This document shows, piece by piece, positions 7,591 to 16,515 of a stretch of DNA of 50,779 nt. The notes beneath the pieces were generated by a model. That model was not told where the DNA came from. It ran no database searches and was given only the letters and a program-made list of their open reading frames with translations. The stretch comes from Jatrophihabitans sp. (GTDB lineage Bacteria > Actinomycetota > Actinomycetes > Mycobacteriales > Jatrophihabitantaceae): the NCBI GenBank assembly GCA_036399055.1, contig DASWNX010000034.1:1-50779 (forward strand), in the 5' to 3' direction. Both the position numbers and the translations under genes were made by a program. Position 1 is the stretch's first letter, and each line of letters opens with the position of its first letter.

Positions 7591-9468
7591 TCAGCCGCTG
7601 ATCTGGATCGGTTGGCCGTTAGACACCAGCTTCCAGTCGACCTTGGCGAAGACCGTCGGGTCGATCACCTTGGCGGCACTCACCCAGTCGATGATCAGCT
7701 GCCGGATCTCGACCTGGGCGTTGTAGACCACCGGCGCGGTCTTGACCCCCGGGTAGTTGCCGCCCCCGGACTGCCGGTAGTTGTTGATCGCGATCACGAA
7801 TCGCTGCCCGTCGGTCACCGGGGCGCCGCCGTAGCTCAGGTTCTTGATCCGGGACCCGACGGCCTGGGCGATGTCGATGTCATAGGTCAGCGGGGCGTCC
7901 AGGCCGCCCATGATGTCGTAGTTGTAGTCCGGGGTTCCGTTCGGCGCAGTCGCGGTGACGGCATTGGTGAGCTGGCTCGGCGAGAAGGGGCCGACTCCGC
8001 TTATCTGCTTGAAGTACGCCGCCGAGAACTCCAGGTAGGCCCTCACCTGGGCGCCGGTGAACACGATGCCCAGCAGGGTGTTGTCGAAGATGTAGAGACC
8101 GGCCACGTCGCGCACCGTCACGTCGCCGGCCGGGATCGCCGCGGCGGAGTTGAACGGGGCAGCGATCGACAGGACCGGCAGCGACGCCGAGGGCGAGCCG
8201 GCCAGCGCCTTCTTCACCGCCTCACCCTGGACGTGGTTGATGAAGTCCATCGCGGCGGTGTCCCGGTAGCGCGAGGTCGCTGCCGACATGGCGGCGGTGG
8301 ACGTTCCGACCACTCCGTTGACGTAGCTGCGCACCTTCTCGTGCTGCTGGCGGACCAGCGAGACGACCTTCTCGTCGGCGGCGACGGTGTTGGCGTTGAG
8401 CACGGTCGCGCTGGCGGCGCCGACCTGCCAGCGACCGCGGTCCTTGACCAGGTCCAGGTCCATCACGGTCAGCCGCTCACCCCAGCGCAGCGGCTCGGAC
8501 AGCAGCACCTGCTTGCCGGTAGCGGTGTTGCGCACGAAGCGCTGCGGGATCTCCTGGTGGGCGTGCCCGACCAGGATCGCGTCGATGCCGGGCACCTCTT
8601 GGGCCAGCAAGGTCGAAGCGTTCTCGGGCCAGGGCAGCGCGTCGCCGTAGCTGGAGGAGGTGTCGGCGCCGGAGTGGCAGGACACGATGACGATGTCGGC
8701 GCCGGCCTGCTTGACCTTCGGGATCACGATCTGAGCCTGCTCGACGATGCCGTTGAACTTGATCTTGCCGTCGAGGTTGGCCTTGTCCCAGATGGCGCAG
8801 CCGGGCGTCACCAGGCCGACGATGCCCACTGTGACGAACTCGCCGGTCCCCTGATGCTGAGGGCCGCGGCGTTGGCCCACCCGGACCTTTCTGAGGATGA
8901 ACTCGGGAAACGCCGGCTCGCCGGTGTTCCAGTCCAGGGCGTTGGCGCACAGCAGCGGGTGATGCAACTGCGACTGGAACTTGCGCAGAGTCTCGACGCC
9001 GTAGTTGAACTCGTGATTGCCCAGCGCGGCGGCGTCGTAGCCGATCGCGTTCATGGCGGCGGCCATCGGGTGAATCGGCGCCTTCGCGCCGGTGATCGGG
9101 TCGATCCGGGCGTAGTAATAGGCCAGCGGGGTGCCCTGAATGGTGTCGCCGGCGTCCAGGGTCAGCGTCGCCTCCAGGCCTCGCTCGGCGCGCATCGCGC
9201 TCACCAGCGTGGAGATCTTGGCCAGGCCGACGTCGTTGTGCTGGGCGTCGTCGTACTCAGCGTCCTTGAAATAGTCCCAGTTCAGGACGTTGCCGTGGGT
9301 GTCTGTCGTCCCGAGCACCGTCAGCCGGAAGCCGTCGTGGGCGTCGCGGCCCCTGCCCAGCGCCGCCGCCGGAGCGGCAGCGAAGAATGCGGCGCCTACC
9401 GTGCCGACAGCGGCGGAGGCCAGCAGTTGACGTCGGCTCATCGTGATCTCGTCCACTAGAAAGTCCAT
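7591..9468 (-). CDS. Exported 5'-nucleotidase / 2',3'-cyclic phosphodiesterase family
   Basis: A 625-residue bifunctional metallophosphatase. The N-terminus carries a Tat-like signal, MSRRQLLASAAVG then a hydrophobic run to APAAA. The metallophosphoesterase domain has LGTTDTHGNVLNWDYF near residue 52, LTLDAGDTIQGT, ALGNHEFNYG and a VSCHSGADTS segment. The C-terminal 5'-nucleotidase domain covers about residues 385-600 (ending near NNYRQSGGGNYPG). It releases nucleosides from external nucleotides for uptake. The start may be 9468 or 9441; the second leaves a shorter Tat signal with GGACGAG upstream. A small dyad, AAGCGG-N8-CCGCTT (9478-9497), precedes it. Its place among purine genes suggests a link to purine supply. 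Confidence 0.93.
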   Translation of the reverse strand: MDFLVDEITMSRRQLLASAAVGTVGAAFFAAAPAAALGRGRDAHDGFRLTVLGTTDTHGNVLNWDYFKDAEYDDAQHNDVGLAKISTLVSAMRAERGLEATLTLDAGDTIQGTPLAYYYARIDPITGAKAPIHPMAAAMNAIGYDAAALGNHEFNYGVETLRKFQSQLHHPLLCANALDWNTGEPAFPEFILRKVRVGQRRGPQHQGTGEFVTVGIVGLVTPGCAIWDKANLDGKIKFNGIVEQAQIVIPKVKQAGADIVIVSCHSGADTSSSYGDALPWPENASTLLAQEVPGIDAILVGHAHQEIPQRFVRNTATGKQVLLSEPLRWGERLTVMDLDLVKDRGRWQVGAASATVLNANTVAADEKVVSLVRQQHEKVRSYVNGVVGTSTAAMSAATSRYRDTAAMDFINHVQGEAVKKALAGSPSASLPVLSIAAPFNSAAAIPAGDVTVRDVAGLYIFDNTLLGIVFTGAQVRAYLEFSAAYFKQISGVGPFSPSQLTNAVTATAPNGTPDYNYDIMGGLDAPLTYDIDIAQAVGSRIKNLSYGGAPVTDGQRFVIAINNYRQSGGGNYPGVKTAPVVYNAQVEIRQLIIDWVSAAKVIDPTVFAKVDWKLVSNGQPIQISG

Positions 9469-9549
9469 CCTGTCTAGAAGCGGATATATGACCGCTTGTG
9501 CGCATGTCGCAGCCTAGGTGACCGGTGCGACACCCACGCGGCAGTGCGG

Positions 9550-9555
9550 AAGAAT
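9550..9555 (+). promoter_or_regulatory. Likely -10 of a leaderless purB transcript
   Basis: AAGAAT lies 6 bases before the GTG at 9562, the spacing seen at other pur genes here. No Shine-Dalgarno sequence is present. Confidence 0.35.
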
Positions 9556-9561
9556 GTCGGC

Positions 9562-11082
9562 GTGACCGACCAGCCAGCCCAGCCCGCCCACCCCGCCGAC
9601 ACCGCCGCTCCCGAGTCAGCCAAGCCAGCCATTCCCAACGTGCTTGCCCACCGCTACGCCTCGACGTCGATGGCGACCCTGTTCAGCCCGCAGCACAAGG
9701 CAGTGCTCGAACGCCAGCTGTGGCTGGCGGTGCTCATCGCGCAGCGGGACCTGGGCATCAGCACCCCGGACGGCGCGATCGAGGCCTACCGCAAGGTGGT
9801 CGAGGCCGGCGTCGAGGCCGTGGACCTGGACTCGATCGCCGAGCGCGAGCGGGTGACCAAGCACGACGTCAAGGCCCGGATCGAGGAGTTCAACGCGCTG
9901 GCAGCCGAGGGGGCGACCACCGAGCAGCCCTACGAGCTGATCCACCGGGGGATGACCAGCCGCGACGTGACCGAGAACGTCGAGCAGTTGCAGGTCCGTT
10001 CGGCGCTGAAGCTGGTCCGGACGAAGACGCTGGCGGTGCTGGTCAGGCTGGCCCGCCGAGCCGCCGAGTACGAGTCGCTGGCCCTGGCCGGCCGCTCGCA
10101 CAACGTCGCCGCCCAGACCACCACGCTGGGCAAGCGGTTCGCCTCGGTGGCCGACGAGCTGCTGGCGGCGCTGGCCCGCCTGGACGACCTGCTGGCCCGG
10201 TATCCGCTGCGCGGCGTCAAGGGCCCGGTCGGCACCGCTCAGGACATGCTCGACCTGCTCGACGGCGACTCGGGCAAGCTGGCCGAGCTCGAGCGCCGGG
10301 TCGCTGAGCACCTGGGCTTTGAGAAGACGCTGACCAGCGTCGGCCAGGTCTACCCGCGGTCGCTGGACTACGACGTGCTGTCGGCCCTGGTGCAGCTGGC
10401 CGCCGCGCCGTCCAGCTTCGCCACCACCCTGCGGCTGATGGCCGGCCACGAGTTGGTCACCGAGGGCTTCCGGCCCGGCCAGGTCGGCTCGTCGGCGATG
10501 CCGCACAAGATGAACACCCGATCGGCCGAGCGGATCAACGGCTTCGCGGTGCTGCTGCGCGGCTACGCCTCGATGGCCGGCGAGCTGGCCGGCGACCAGT
10601 GGAACGAGGGCGACGTCAGCTGCTCGGTGGTCCGCCGCATCGCGCTGCCCGACGCCTTCTTCGCCTTGGACGGCCTGCTGGAGACCACCCTGACGGTGCT
10701 GGATGACTTCGGGGCGTTTCCGGCGGTGATCGCCCGGGAGCTGGACCGCTACCTGCCGTTCCTGGCCACCACCAAGGTGCTGATGGCCGCGGTCCGGGCC
10801 GGCGTGGGGCGCGAGCAGGCGCACGAGGCGATCAAGGAGCACGCCGTCCGGGTCGCCCTGGACATGCGCGAGCAGGGCGCGGCCGGCAACGACCTGCTGG
10901 CCCGGTTGGCCGCCGACGAGCGGCTGGGACTGGACGAAGACGCCCTGACCGGCCTGCTGGCCGACCCGCTGGCCTTCACCGGCGCCGCCCAGGCCCAGGT
11001 CCGGGCCGTGATCGCCGCCGTCGAGTACGCGCTGGAGAGCGAGCCGGCCGCCGCCGGCTACGCCCCCGAGCCCATTCTGTAG
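9562..11082 (+). CDS. purB: Adenylosuccinate lyase PurB
   Basis: PurB cleaves SAICAR to AICAR and adenylosuccinate to AMP, both releasing fumarate; it is a cytoplasmic homotetramer. The 506-residue product carries the superfamily signature GSSAMPHKMN near residue 311 and the TSRDVTENVEQ segment. A proline/alanine-rich tail of about 30 residues (VTDQPAQPAHPADTAAPES) precedes the conserved IPNVLAHRYAS. The GTG at 9562 is chosen because of that tail and the -10 just before it. The last 27 bases before the C-terminus (11039-11065) recur exactly at 13334-13360, a duplication scar. The gene is convergent with the membrane-partner gene at 11099. Confidence 0.96.
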   Translation: MTDQPAQPAHPADTAAPESAKPAIPNVLAHRYASTSMATLFSPQHKAVLERQLWLAVLIAQRDLGISTPDGAIEAYRKVVEAGVEAVDLDSIAERERVTKHDVKARIEEFNALAAEGATTEQPYELIHRGMTSRDVTENVEQLQVRSALKLVRTKTLAVLVRLARRAAEYESLALAGRSHNVAAQTTTLGKRFASVADELLAALARLDDLLARYPLRGVKGPVGTAQDMLDLLDGDSGKLAELERRVAEHLGFEKTLTSVGQVYPRSLDYDVLSALVQLAAAPSSFATTLRLMAGHELVTEGFRPGQVGSSAMPHKMNTRSAERINGFAVLLRGYASMAGELAGDQWNEGDVSCSVVRRIALPDAFFALDGLLETTLTVLDDFGAFPAVIARELDRYLPFLATTKVLMAAVRAGVGREQAHEAIKEHAVRVALDMREQGAAGNDLLARLAADERLGLDEDALTGLLADPLAFTGAAQAQVRAVIAAVEYALESEPAAAGYAPEPIL

Positions 11083-11098
11083 CTACCGCAGCACCCGG

Positions 11099-12661
11099 CT
11101 ACCGCGGCGGGTCGGTGGCACGGTACGCCAGCGCCCACAGGATCGTCCCGCCGTTGACCTGCCCGCCCAGCAGTGTGGTGAGTTCGTCAGTGCGAGGGTC
11201 GTAGCTGAGGATCTGCTGGTCGGTTCCGCAGCCCACGCCCACGTCCAGGTACAGCATCTGCCGGGTGGCCTGCAAGATGTGAGCCCCTTGGCGCGTGCCA
11301 GCGCGTTTCTGGAAATTCAGCGGGCGTGCTGTGCCGTCCGGCTGCAGGACGGAGAGGTCGATATCGCCGCAGTGAAGATGGCCGTGCTCGAGGAAGGTCT
11401 TGGAACCGGCCTCAATGGCGTCATTGAACTCGATCGGGTCGGCTTGCGATGTCAGCAGCGGCGTCGCGGGCGCGCCGGTGATCGGCACCAGCCACAGCTT
11501 GGGGTCATTGTGCGTAGGGCCGGGGTAGCAGGTCATCAGCATGGTGGTGTCAGTCCACCAGCGGTGAAAAAGGCAATGCGCGATCCCTGCGGGCCTGGCC
11601 ACCCCTCGCACCACGGCGCCGTCGTTGGTGGTGACCACCCAACCCTGGTCGGTGCTGCGGATCAACTGGCTGCCGTCCGGGGTGTAGTGCCCCCCGCTCA
11701 CCTTGCCGACACCGGGCTGGGACGTCGGGTACAGCAGCTGCCGAGAGCCGTCCAGGCCGACGCGCTCGAGTCCGCTGTCGCGGCTCACCAGCAGGGCCAG
11801 GCCACGCGGCTTGGTGTAGCTGAAGGTGGCACGGCCGGGGACGCTGATCTCGCGCCAGGCGCCGGTGTCGAGATTGAGCTCCACATTGGTGGAGGTGGTC
11901 GAATTCGCGTTCGGGATCCTGCGCGCGAAGCTCGCCCGCCGGCCGTCGCCGGACCACTGCTCCAGTTGCAGGTGATGGTTCACCGGCAAGGTCGTGATCA
12001 GGTAGCGGCCTCCCACCGGGTTGACCAGGAACAGGCTTTCCGGGGCGTTTCTCAGCGTCGCACCTTGGGTGCTCTCGTCGATTTCGGTGGTCGGCGACCA
12101 CAGGGCCAACGTCCAACCAGGGCCGACCTGGCTCCACGGGACCTGGGACCGGTCGCCTTGCTTGCCGTTGCCCAGCAGCGGCGCCTGCGCCGGTGGAGTG
12201 GCGGTAGCTGACGATTGGGCGTCGCCCGACGGGGACGGCGCGGGGTCGGTGGGCGTCGGGGACAGGCTCGGCGCCGGCGTGCTTATCTGGGTGGCCGGCG
12301 GGGCAGGCGCGCGGTCGCCGTTGTTGACCGAGGTCGAGACGGCGGTGACTCCGACGGCCACCGCGATGACCGCGGCCGCTGCCAGCGCCGGAGCGAACCA
12401 GCGGGCGTGCCGGGACGAGCCGGCCGGGTGGTCGACGTCGAGCCGGGTCACCGTGGTGCGGGGCGCGAAGGGGTTACTGCCGTCAGGGTCGGCGTCGGCG
12501 AAGCCCGGGATCGTGGAGAAGTCGTCGGAGTCCGAGCCGTCGAGGTCTGCGGCGAGCAGCTGGCGCCGCTGGGCGGCGAGCTGGTCCAGGCGCTCGTCGG
12601 TGACCTGCTCGGCCTTGGCGTCGAACGCGGCGCGTAGCCGGTCCTCGGTCTGGCGGTTCAT
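11099..12661 (-). CDS. Membrane-anchored sigma-factor partner with extracytoplasmic beta-propeller-like domain
   Basis: A 520-residue protein with a cytoplasmic N-terminus (MNRQTEDRLRAAFDAKAEQV), one membrane segment at about residues 86-112, a Pro/Thr/Ser linker, then an external domain of about 350 residues. That domain has WD40/TolB-like strands such as GGHYTPDGSQLIRSTDQGW. The first codon overlaps the stop of the ECF sigma gene (ATGA, 12658-12661), so the two are co-translated. This arrangement is typical of SigE-family sigma factors and their membrane anti-sigma or sensor partner, but no zinc-binding HxxxCxxC motif is visible, so the anti-sigma role is inferred from context. A second copy lies at 13370-14722. 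Confidence 0.75.
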   Translation of the reverse strand: MNRQTEDRLRAAFDAKAEQVTDERLDQLAAQRRQLLAADLDGSDSDDFSTIPGFADADPDGSNPFAPRTTVTRLDVDHPAGSSRHARWFAPALAAAAVIAVAVGVTAVSTSVNNGDRAPAPPATQISTPAPSLSPTPTDPAPSPSGDAQSSATATPPAQAPLLGNGKQGDRSQVPWSQVGPGWTLALWSPTTEIDESTQGATLRNAPESLFLVNPVGGRYLITTLPVNHHLQLEQWSGDGRRASFARRIPNANSTTSTNVELNLDTGAWREISVPGRATFSYTKPRGLALLVSRDSGLERVGLDGSRQLLYPTSQPGVGKVSGGHYTPDGSQLIRSTDQGWVVTTNDGAVVRGVARPAGIAHCLFHRWWTDTTMLMTCYPGPTHNDPKLWLVPITGAPATPLLTSQADPIEFNDAIEAGSKTFLEHGHLHCGDIDLSVLQPDGTARPLNFQKRAGTRQGAHILQATRQMLYLDVGVGCGTDQQILSYDPRTDELTTLLGGQVNGGTILWALAYRATDPPR

Positions 12662-13158
12662 CGGGTGTCTCCCAAGATTGTTTCGAGCTTGTCCATCCCG
12701 CGGCTGGCGTTGGACTTCACCGCGCCGCGCGAGATGCCCAACGCCTCGGCGATCTCGGCCTCGGACAGGTTCGCCCAGTACCGCAGGGTCAGCACTTCGC
12801 GCTGGCGGGCGGGAAGTTGGCGGACGGCGGCCAGCACCTCCTGGTGCGCGGCGGCCAGCATCAGCTCGCTGTCGGCCGGTTCGGCGTCCTGCAGTCTTGC
12901 CAGGCTCAGATGGCGGCGGGCGGTCTGGCGCTTGCGCAGCACCGAGCGGGCGTTGTTGACGACCGTGGTGCGCAGGTAGCCGAGCGCGGCCGCCGGCTCG
13001 CGCACCCGGTCCTGGTTCTGGTGCAGCGCGGTGAACGCGTCGTGCACCACGTCCTCGGCGCTGCCGATGTCATCGACCAGCAGCACCGCCATTCGCACCA
13101 GCTTCAGCCGGTGAGCGGCGTACAAGCCGGCGATGTCGATCGTGAGGGATTGCGTCAC
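12658..13158 (-). CDS. RNA polymerase ECF sigma factor, SigE-like
   Basis: A 166-residue sigma factor. Region 2 includes SAEDVVHDAFTALHQN and YLRTTVVNNARSVLRKR; region 4 is LPARQREVLTLRYWANLSEA followed by EIAEALGISRGAVKSNASRG. The GTG start at 13158 (VTQSLTIDIAGLYAAHRLKL) is preferred over an upstream ATG at 13251 because the decayed copy at 14784 keeps the same start. It directs RNA polymerase to a regulon that probably includes its own operon. It is co-translated with the membrane partner. The region upstream is repeated next to purC, evidence of a tandem duplication. Confidence 0.92.
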   Translation of the reverse strand: MTQSLTIDIAGLYAAHRLKLVRMAVLLVDDIGSAEDVVHDAFTALHQNQDRVREPAAALGYLRTTVVNNARSVLRKRQTARRHLSLARLQDAEPADSELMLAAAHQEVLAAVRQLPARQREVLTLRYWANLSEAEIAEALGISRGAVKSNASRGMDKLETILGDTR

Positions 13159-13298
13159 TGCGCTGTCCGTTCCTGGCCGTGGAAAGCCGGCCAACGCCCC
13201 GTGCGGAGAATGTTCCGCTTGTCGGACGCACTCCGCATGCCAGGGTTGCATCGGCGATTCTGTGAACCGCCTACCGTTACCGAGGTGTGACTGAATGA

Positions 13299-13375
13299 GC
13301 CTGACAAGCGGCTGGACCTGGTTGAAGCGCTTGGCGAGCCGGCCGCCGCCGGCTACGCCCTCCGAGCCTCTAGTA
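13299..13375 (+). pseudogene. Relic of the purB 3' end
   Basis: Bases 13334-13360 are identical to purB 11039-11065 and translate in the same frame as GEPAAAGYA, against PurB SEPAAAGYA; the following bases (CCGAGCC, then TAGTAA) match the purB stop region with small changes. The relic lies beside the second copy of the membrane-partner gene, just as true purB lies beside the first. It is a by-product of a tandem duplication and is not expressed as a protein. Confidence 0.75.
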
Positions 13376-14722
13376 ACGCCGTGCTGCTCCGTCGCGGCTG
13401 GGGTAGGAGAACACCCTGTTACCGAACCCTGTGGCCAAAGTCATCTTGGCTCCGGTCACGATGTCGACCGCGATCAACGAGACCGGGTCGGGCTTGTACG
13501 AGCACTGCCTCCGCTGGTCCACGATCACGACATCCCCGTCTACGGCGTGTAACGGCGGCGGGTTAGCGATGCCTGACGGCAGCGCCAGCTTGCTGATCAC
13601 CCCGTTGCGCAGGACGTCCAGCTCGCCCGGGCCACAGCCGGACTCTTCACGCAGCAACAGACCGCCGCTGTACCGCCAGGCGTTCTGAATGCCGAACGGG
13701 GTGGCTGCGCTGGCGCCGGCCAGCTTCGTCGGGCTGCCGCCGGACACGGGTTGGAGGAAGAGTTCGGAGGGCAGAAAGATACGTTGACTCTTGATGACGT
13801 GGTTCGTGCATCTGGTCAACACCGTCGCCGCGTCCCACCACTTGATCGGGTCGCACTCGCGTTGCTCCGCCGGCGCAGGCAGCGTCCGGATGACATGACC
13901 GTCATTTCCGAGCAATGCGAGGCCGTTTCGGGCGCCGATCAGCAGCTCAGTGCCGTCGGGGCTGTACAGGGCGGTCTGGGTCGACAACTTCCCCAGGCCG
14001 GGCAGCTCGGAGGGGTAGGTCAGCTGGTGGCGGCCGTCGGTTCCAAATCTTTGCAGTGTGGTCCGCGCCGTGGATCCCTTGCCGACGGTCACCTCTACCA
14101 GGATGGCTTGACCTGTCGGCCGGGTGTAGCTGACGAACGAGGCGCCTCCAGGGATGGTGAAGGTGCGCAGCACCTTCCCGGTTGCCAGCTCCAGCTCACT
14201 GAAGTCACCTGCCCCTTCCTCTTTAAGCAGGACCCGTCTGCCGTCAGGTGACCAGGCGCGGATGTCGCCAATGGCCACCTGGCTGATCAGATACCGGCCG
14301 CCGATCGGGTTGACCAGGTAGAGCGGGGCCTTCGCTGCCTCAGGCGTGGCAGTGCTGGAGATCAGATGCCAACCGGAGCCGACTTGGCTCCACGGGATCT
14401 GGGACTGGTCTGCAAGCTGGCCGTTCCCCAGCGGCGGCGCCATCTGCGCCGGCGGGGTGGCGGTGGCCGCGGGTCTGGCCGAGCCGAGGCCGGCAGGCCG
14501 TGGCGCGGGCGTGGTGTGGCTGGGCGTCGGACTCGGACTCGGCGCCGGCGTGCTGAGCTGGGTGACCGGCTGGATGGTGGTGCGCTTGCCGTTGTCGACC
14601 GAGGTCGAGACGGCGGTGATTCCGACAGCCACCGCGACGGCGGCGGTCGCGGCCGCGGCCAGCGCCGGAATCAACCAGCGGGCGCGCCGGGGCCAAGCGG
14701 CCGGGCGTTCGAGCCGGGTCAC
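13370..14722 (-). CDS. Second, N-terminally shortened copy of the sigma-factor partner protein
   Basis: A 450-residue paralogue of the 11099-12661 product. From residue 1 (MTRLERPAAWPRRARWLIPA) it aligns with the first copy from about residue 72 (VTRLDVDHPAG), so the cytoplasmic N-terminal part is missing. It keeps the membrane segment (about residues 15-40), the Pro/Ser-rich linker, the LLGNG/PLGNG..QVPWSQVG/QIPWSQVG junction and the external domain with LYSPDGTELL. Its GTG overlaps by four bases the stop of a 21-codon sigma remnant. It could still be made as a membrane sensor without a sigma-binding region, or be a decaying copy. Frame and stop are intact. Confidence 0.7.
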   Translation of the reverse strand: MTRLERPAAWPRRARWLIPALAAAATAAVAVAVGITAVSTSVDNGKRTTIQPVTQLSTPAPSPSPTPSHTTPAPRPAGLGSARPAATATPPAQMAPPLGNGQLADQSQIPWSQVGSGWHLISSTATPEAAKAPLYLVNPIGGRYLISQVAIGDIRAWSPDGRRVLLKEEGAGDFSELELATGKVLRTFTIPGGASFVSYTRPTGQAILVEVTVGKGSTARTTLQRFGTDGRHQLTYPSELPGLGKLSTQTALYSPDGTELLIGARNGLALLGNDGHVIRTLPAPAEQRECDPIKWWDAATVLTRCTNHVIKSQRIFLPSELFLQPVSGGSPTKLAGASAATPFGIQNAWRYSGGLLLREESGCGPGELDVLRNGVISKLALPSGIANPPPLHAVDGDVVIVDQRRQCSYKPDPVSLIAVDIVTGAKMTLATGFGNRVFSYPSRDGAARRY

Positions 14723-14784
14723 CGGAGTTCCAGCCGGTGGGTCGCGTTCAAGCCGGCGATGTCAATCATCAAAGAGTGCGTCAC
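14719..14784 (-). pseudogene. Sigma-factor gene remnant (first 21 codons)
   Basis: The short frame starts GTG at 14784 and encodes VTHSLMIDIAGLNATHRLEL plus R, matching the intact sigma start VTQSLTIDIAGLYAAHRLKL at 14 or more positions. It then stops at TGA 14719-14721, overlapping the GTG of the partner copy. A deletion has joined sigma codon about 20 to partner codon about 72. The sequence upstream of the start is also nearly identical to that upstream of the intact sigma gene (CACTGCGCTGTCCGTTCCTG in both). Confidence 0.85.
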
Positions 14785-14916
14785 TGCGCTGTCCGTTCCT
14801 GGCCGTGTGTGAGCCGGCCACCGCCCCGTGTGGAGAATGTTCCGCTTGTCAGACGCGTCCCCCCTCGCGAGGTTGCACTTCAAGATCTGTCGGGCAACAT
14901 CGTTACCCGGGTGTGA

Positions 14917-14922
14917 CAGGAT
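14917..14922 (+). promoter_or_regulatory. Likely -10 of a leaderless purC transcript
   Basis: CAGGAT lies 7 bases before the GTG at 14930. The same upstream block (GTTACC..GGTGTGAC) recurs near 13275-13290 as part of the duplication, where it no longer precedes purC. Confidence 0.45.
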
Positions 14923-14929
14923 TCGGCCC

Positions 14930-15856
14930 GTGCCCTCCACACCGGCCACCGACCGCCCCGACAGCGGCCTGACCCACGTCCACTCGGGCAAGGTGCGCGA
15001 CCTGTACGCCACCGACACCGGGCACCTGGTCATGGTCGCCAGCGACCGGATCTCGGCCTTCGATTACGTGCTGCCCACCGAGATCCCGGACAAGGGCCGG
15101 ATCCTGACGGCGATGTCGGTCTGGTGGTTCGACCAGCTCGCCGACCTGGTCGACAACCACCTGATCAGCTATGACGACGAGCTGATCCCCGACGCCTGGC
15201 GCGGCCGGTCGATGCTGTGCGCCAAGCTCGACATGATCGCGGTCGAGGCGGTGGTGCGCGGCTATCTCACCGGCGGCGGCCTGCTGGACTACCAGGCCAC
15301 CGGCTCGGTCTGCGGCATCGCGCTGCCGCCGGGGCTGACCGACGGCGACCGGCTGCCCGAGCCGATCTTCACCCCGGCCGCCAAGGCCGCCGTGGGTGAG
15401 CATGACGAGAACATCAGCTTCGCGGCGGTGGTCGAGCAGGCCGGGGAGAAGACCGCCGGCCGGCTGCGCGCGCTCAGCCTGGCGATCTACGCCCGGGCCC
15501 GCGACATCGCCGCCGACCGCGGCATCATCCTGGCCGACACCAAGTTCGAGTTCGGCCTGCATTCCTGTACCGGCGAGCTGATGCTCGGCGATGAGGTGCT
15601 GACCCCGGACTCGTCCCGGTTCTGGCCGGCTGAGCAGTGGCAGCCCGGGCGCCGGCAACCCAGCTATGACAAGCAGTACGTCCGGGACTGGCTCAGCTCG
15701 CCCGAGTCCGGCTGGGACCGGCACTCCGATCAGCCGCCGCCCCCGCTGCCCGAGGAGGTGGTGGCCGCCACCCGGCAGCGATATTTGGATGCCTACGAGC
15801 GGCTCACCGGGTTACGGTTCGACGAATGGTTGGCCCCGGCCCGGACAGCTCCGTGA
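14930..15856 (+). CDS. purC: SAICAR synthetase PurC
   Basis: Phosphoribosylaminoimidazole-succinocarboxamide synthase joins aspartate to CAIR with ATP. The 308-residue product has the usual length for the actinobacterial form. Visible motifs are HSGKVRDLY near residue 15, [26 protein letters not shown], the ligand loop [10 protein letters not shown] and LADTKFEFG. The GTG start at 14930 fits the family N-terminus; the frame is open upstream but the extension would run into the duplicated sigma promoter region. Next to it on the left is the decayed sigma remnant, on the right a GNAT gene. Confidence 0.97.
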   Translation: MPSTPATDRPDSGLTHVHSGKVRDLYATDTGHLVMVASDRISAFDYVLPTEIPDKGRILTAMSVWWFDQLADLVDNHLISYDDELIPDAWRGRSMLCAKLDMIAVEAVVRGYLTGGGLLDYQATGSVCGIALPPGLTDGDRLPEPIFTPAAKAAVGEHDENISFAAVVEQAGEKTAGRLRALSLAIYARARDIAADRGIILADTKFEFGLHSCTGELMLGDEVLTPDSSRFWPAEQWQPGRRQPSYDKQYVRDWLSSPESGWDRHSDQPPPPLPEEVVAATRQRYLDAYERLTGLRFDEWLAPARTAP

Positions 15857-15908
15857 ACCTCGGAGCCGACTTGCCGGTCGAGGCCGAGGACGAATGGGGT
15901 GCGCCGCG

Positions 15909-16460
15909 ATGCTGTTCGGCAAGCTGGTCACGCTTCGGGCCTTGACCGACGCCGACCTACCGAGGCTGACCGAGTTCAAGAACGACGTCGAGGTCGAGCT
16001 GTTCGGCGGCGGCGACCCGCCTCGCCCTCGCTCATTCGAGGTGGTTCGCGCTGCCTACGAGGAGGAGGCGAAGGACAAGGAGAGGCAGAACTTCGCCATC
16101 GAGGCTGACGGCGTCTTCATCGGTGAGTGCGGGCTGCACAACGTCAACCGGCGCGACGGCACGGCCGAGGTGGGCATCGGCATCGGCGACCGCGCGTACT
16201 GGGGCCGCGGCTACGGCCGCGAGGCGCTGACGTTGCTGGTCGATTACGGCTTCCGGATGCAGAACCTGCGCAAGATCTGGCTGGAGACCCATGGCGGCAA
16301 CGAGCGGGCGATCCGGTCCTACCGCGCGGTCGGCTTCGTCGAGGAGGGCCGTCAGCGTGAGCAGGTGTGGTCCGGCGGCCGGTACGAGGACACCGTCCTG
16401 ATGGGCCTATTCCGGTCGGACTTCTGGTCTAGGCCGGCCGACTCAGCGCCGGCCGGCTGA
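15909..16460 (+). CDS. GNAT family N-acetyltransferase (RimJ/RimL-like)
   Basis: A 183-residue acetyltransferase that transfers acetyl from acetyl-CoA to an amine on an unknown substrate. The fold is clear: N-terminal LVTLRALTDADLPRLTEFKN, strand VGIGIGDRAYWGRGYGREAL with the acetyl-CoA pyrophosphate loop (RGYGRE), and the C-terminal NERAIRSYRAVGFVEEGRQR. The start at 15909 (MLFGKLVTLRAL) has GGGGT upstream; an ATG at 15894 would add five residues. The gene follows purC by about 50 bp and is convergent with the P-loop kinase gene. Confidence 0.9.
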   Translation: MLFGKLVTLRALTDADLPRLTEFKNDVEVELFGGGDPPRPRSFEVVRAAYEEEAKDKERQNFAIEADGVFIGECGLHNVNRRDGTAEVGIGIGDRAYWGRGYGREALTLLVDYGFRMQNLRKIWLETHGGNERAIRSYRAVGFVEEGRQREQVWSGGRYEDTVLMGLFRSDFWSRPADSAPAG

Positions 16461-16515
16461 GCCCTGGCCGACTCAGCGCCGGCCGACTGAGCCCTGGCCG
16501 ACTGAGCGCAGCCAC
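16432..16515. repeat. 30-bp direct repeats at the junction of two convergent genes
   Basis: Roughly 2.7 copies of a 30-bp unit built from GCCGGCCGACTCAGC and GCCGACTGAGCCCTG cover the last codons of the GNAT gene and run into the end of the convergent kinase gene. Nested CTCAGC/GCTGAG words can form hairpins, so the block may serve as a two-way terminator. Confidence 0.75.

Noticed and set aside
9478-9497. AAGCGG-N8-CCGCTT dyad upstream of the nucleotidase as an operator
   Set aside because: Only 6-bp arms and a single copy; too weak to list as a regulatory site on its own.
13295-13552. Plus-strand frame starting MSLTSGWTW
   Set aside because: It crosses the purB relic in another frame and runs antisense to the partner2 gene; no support as a gene.
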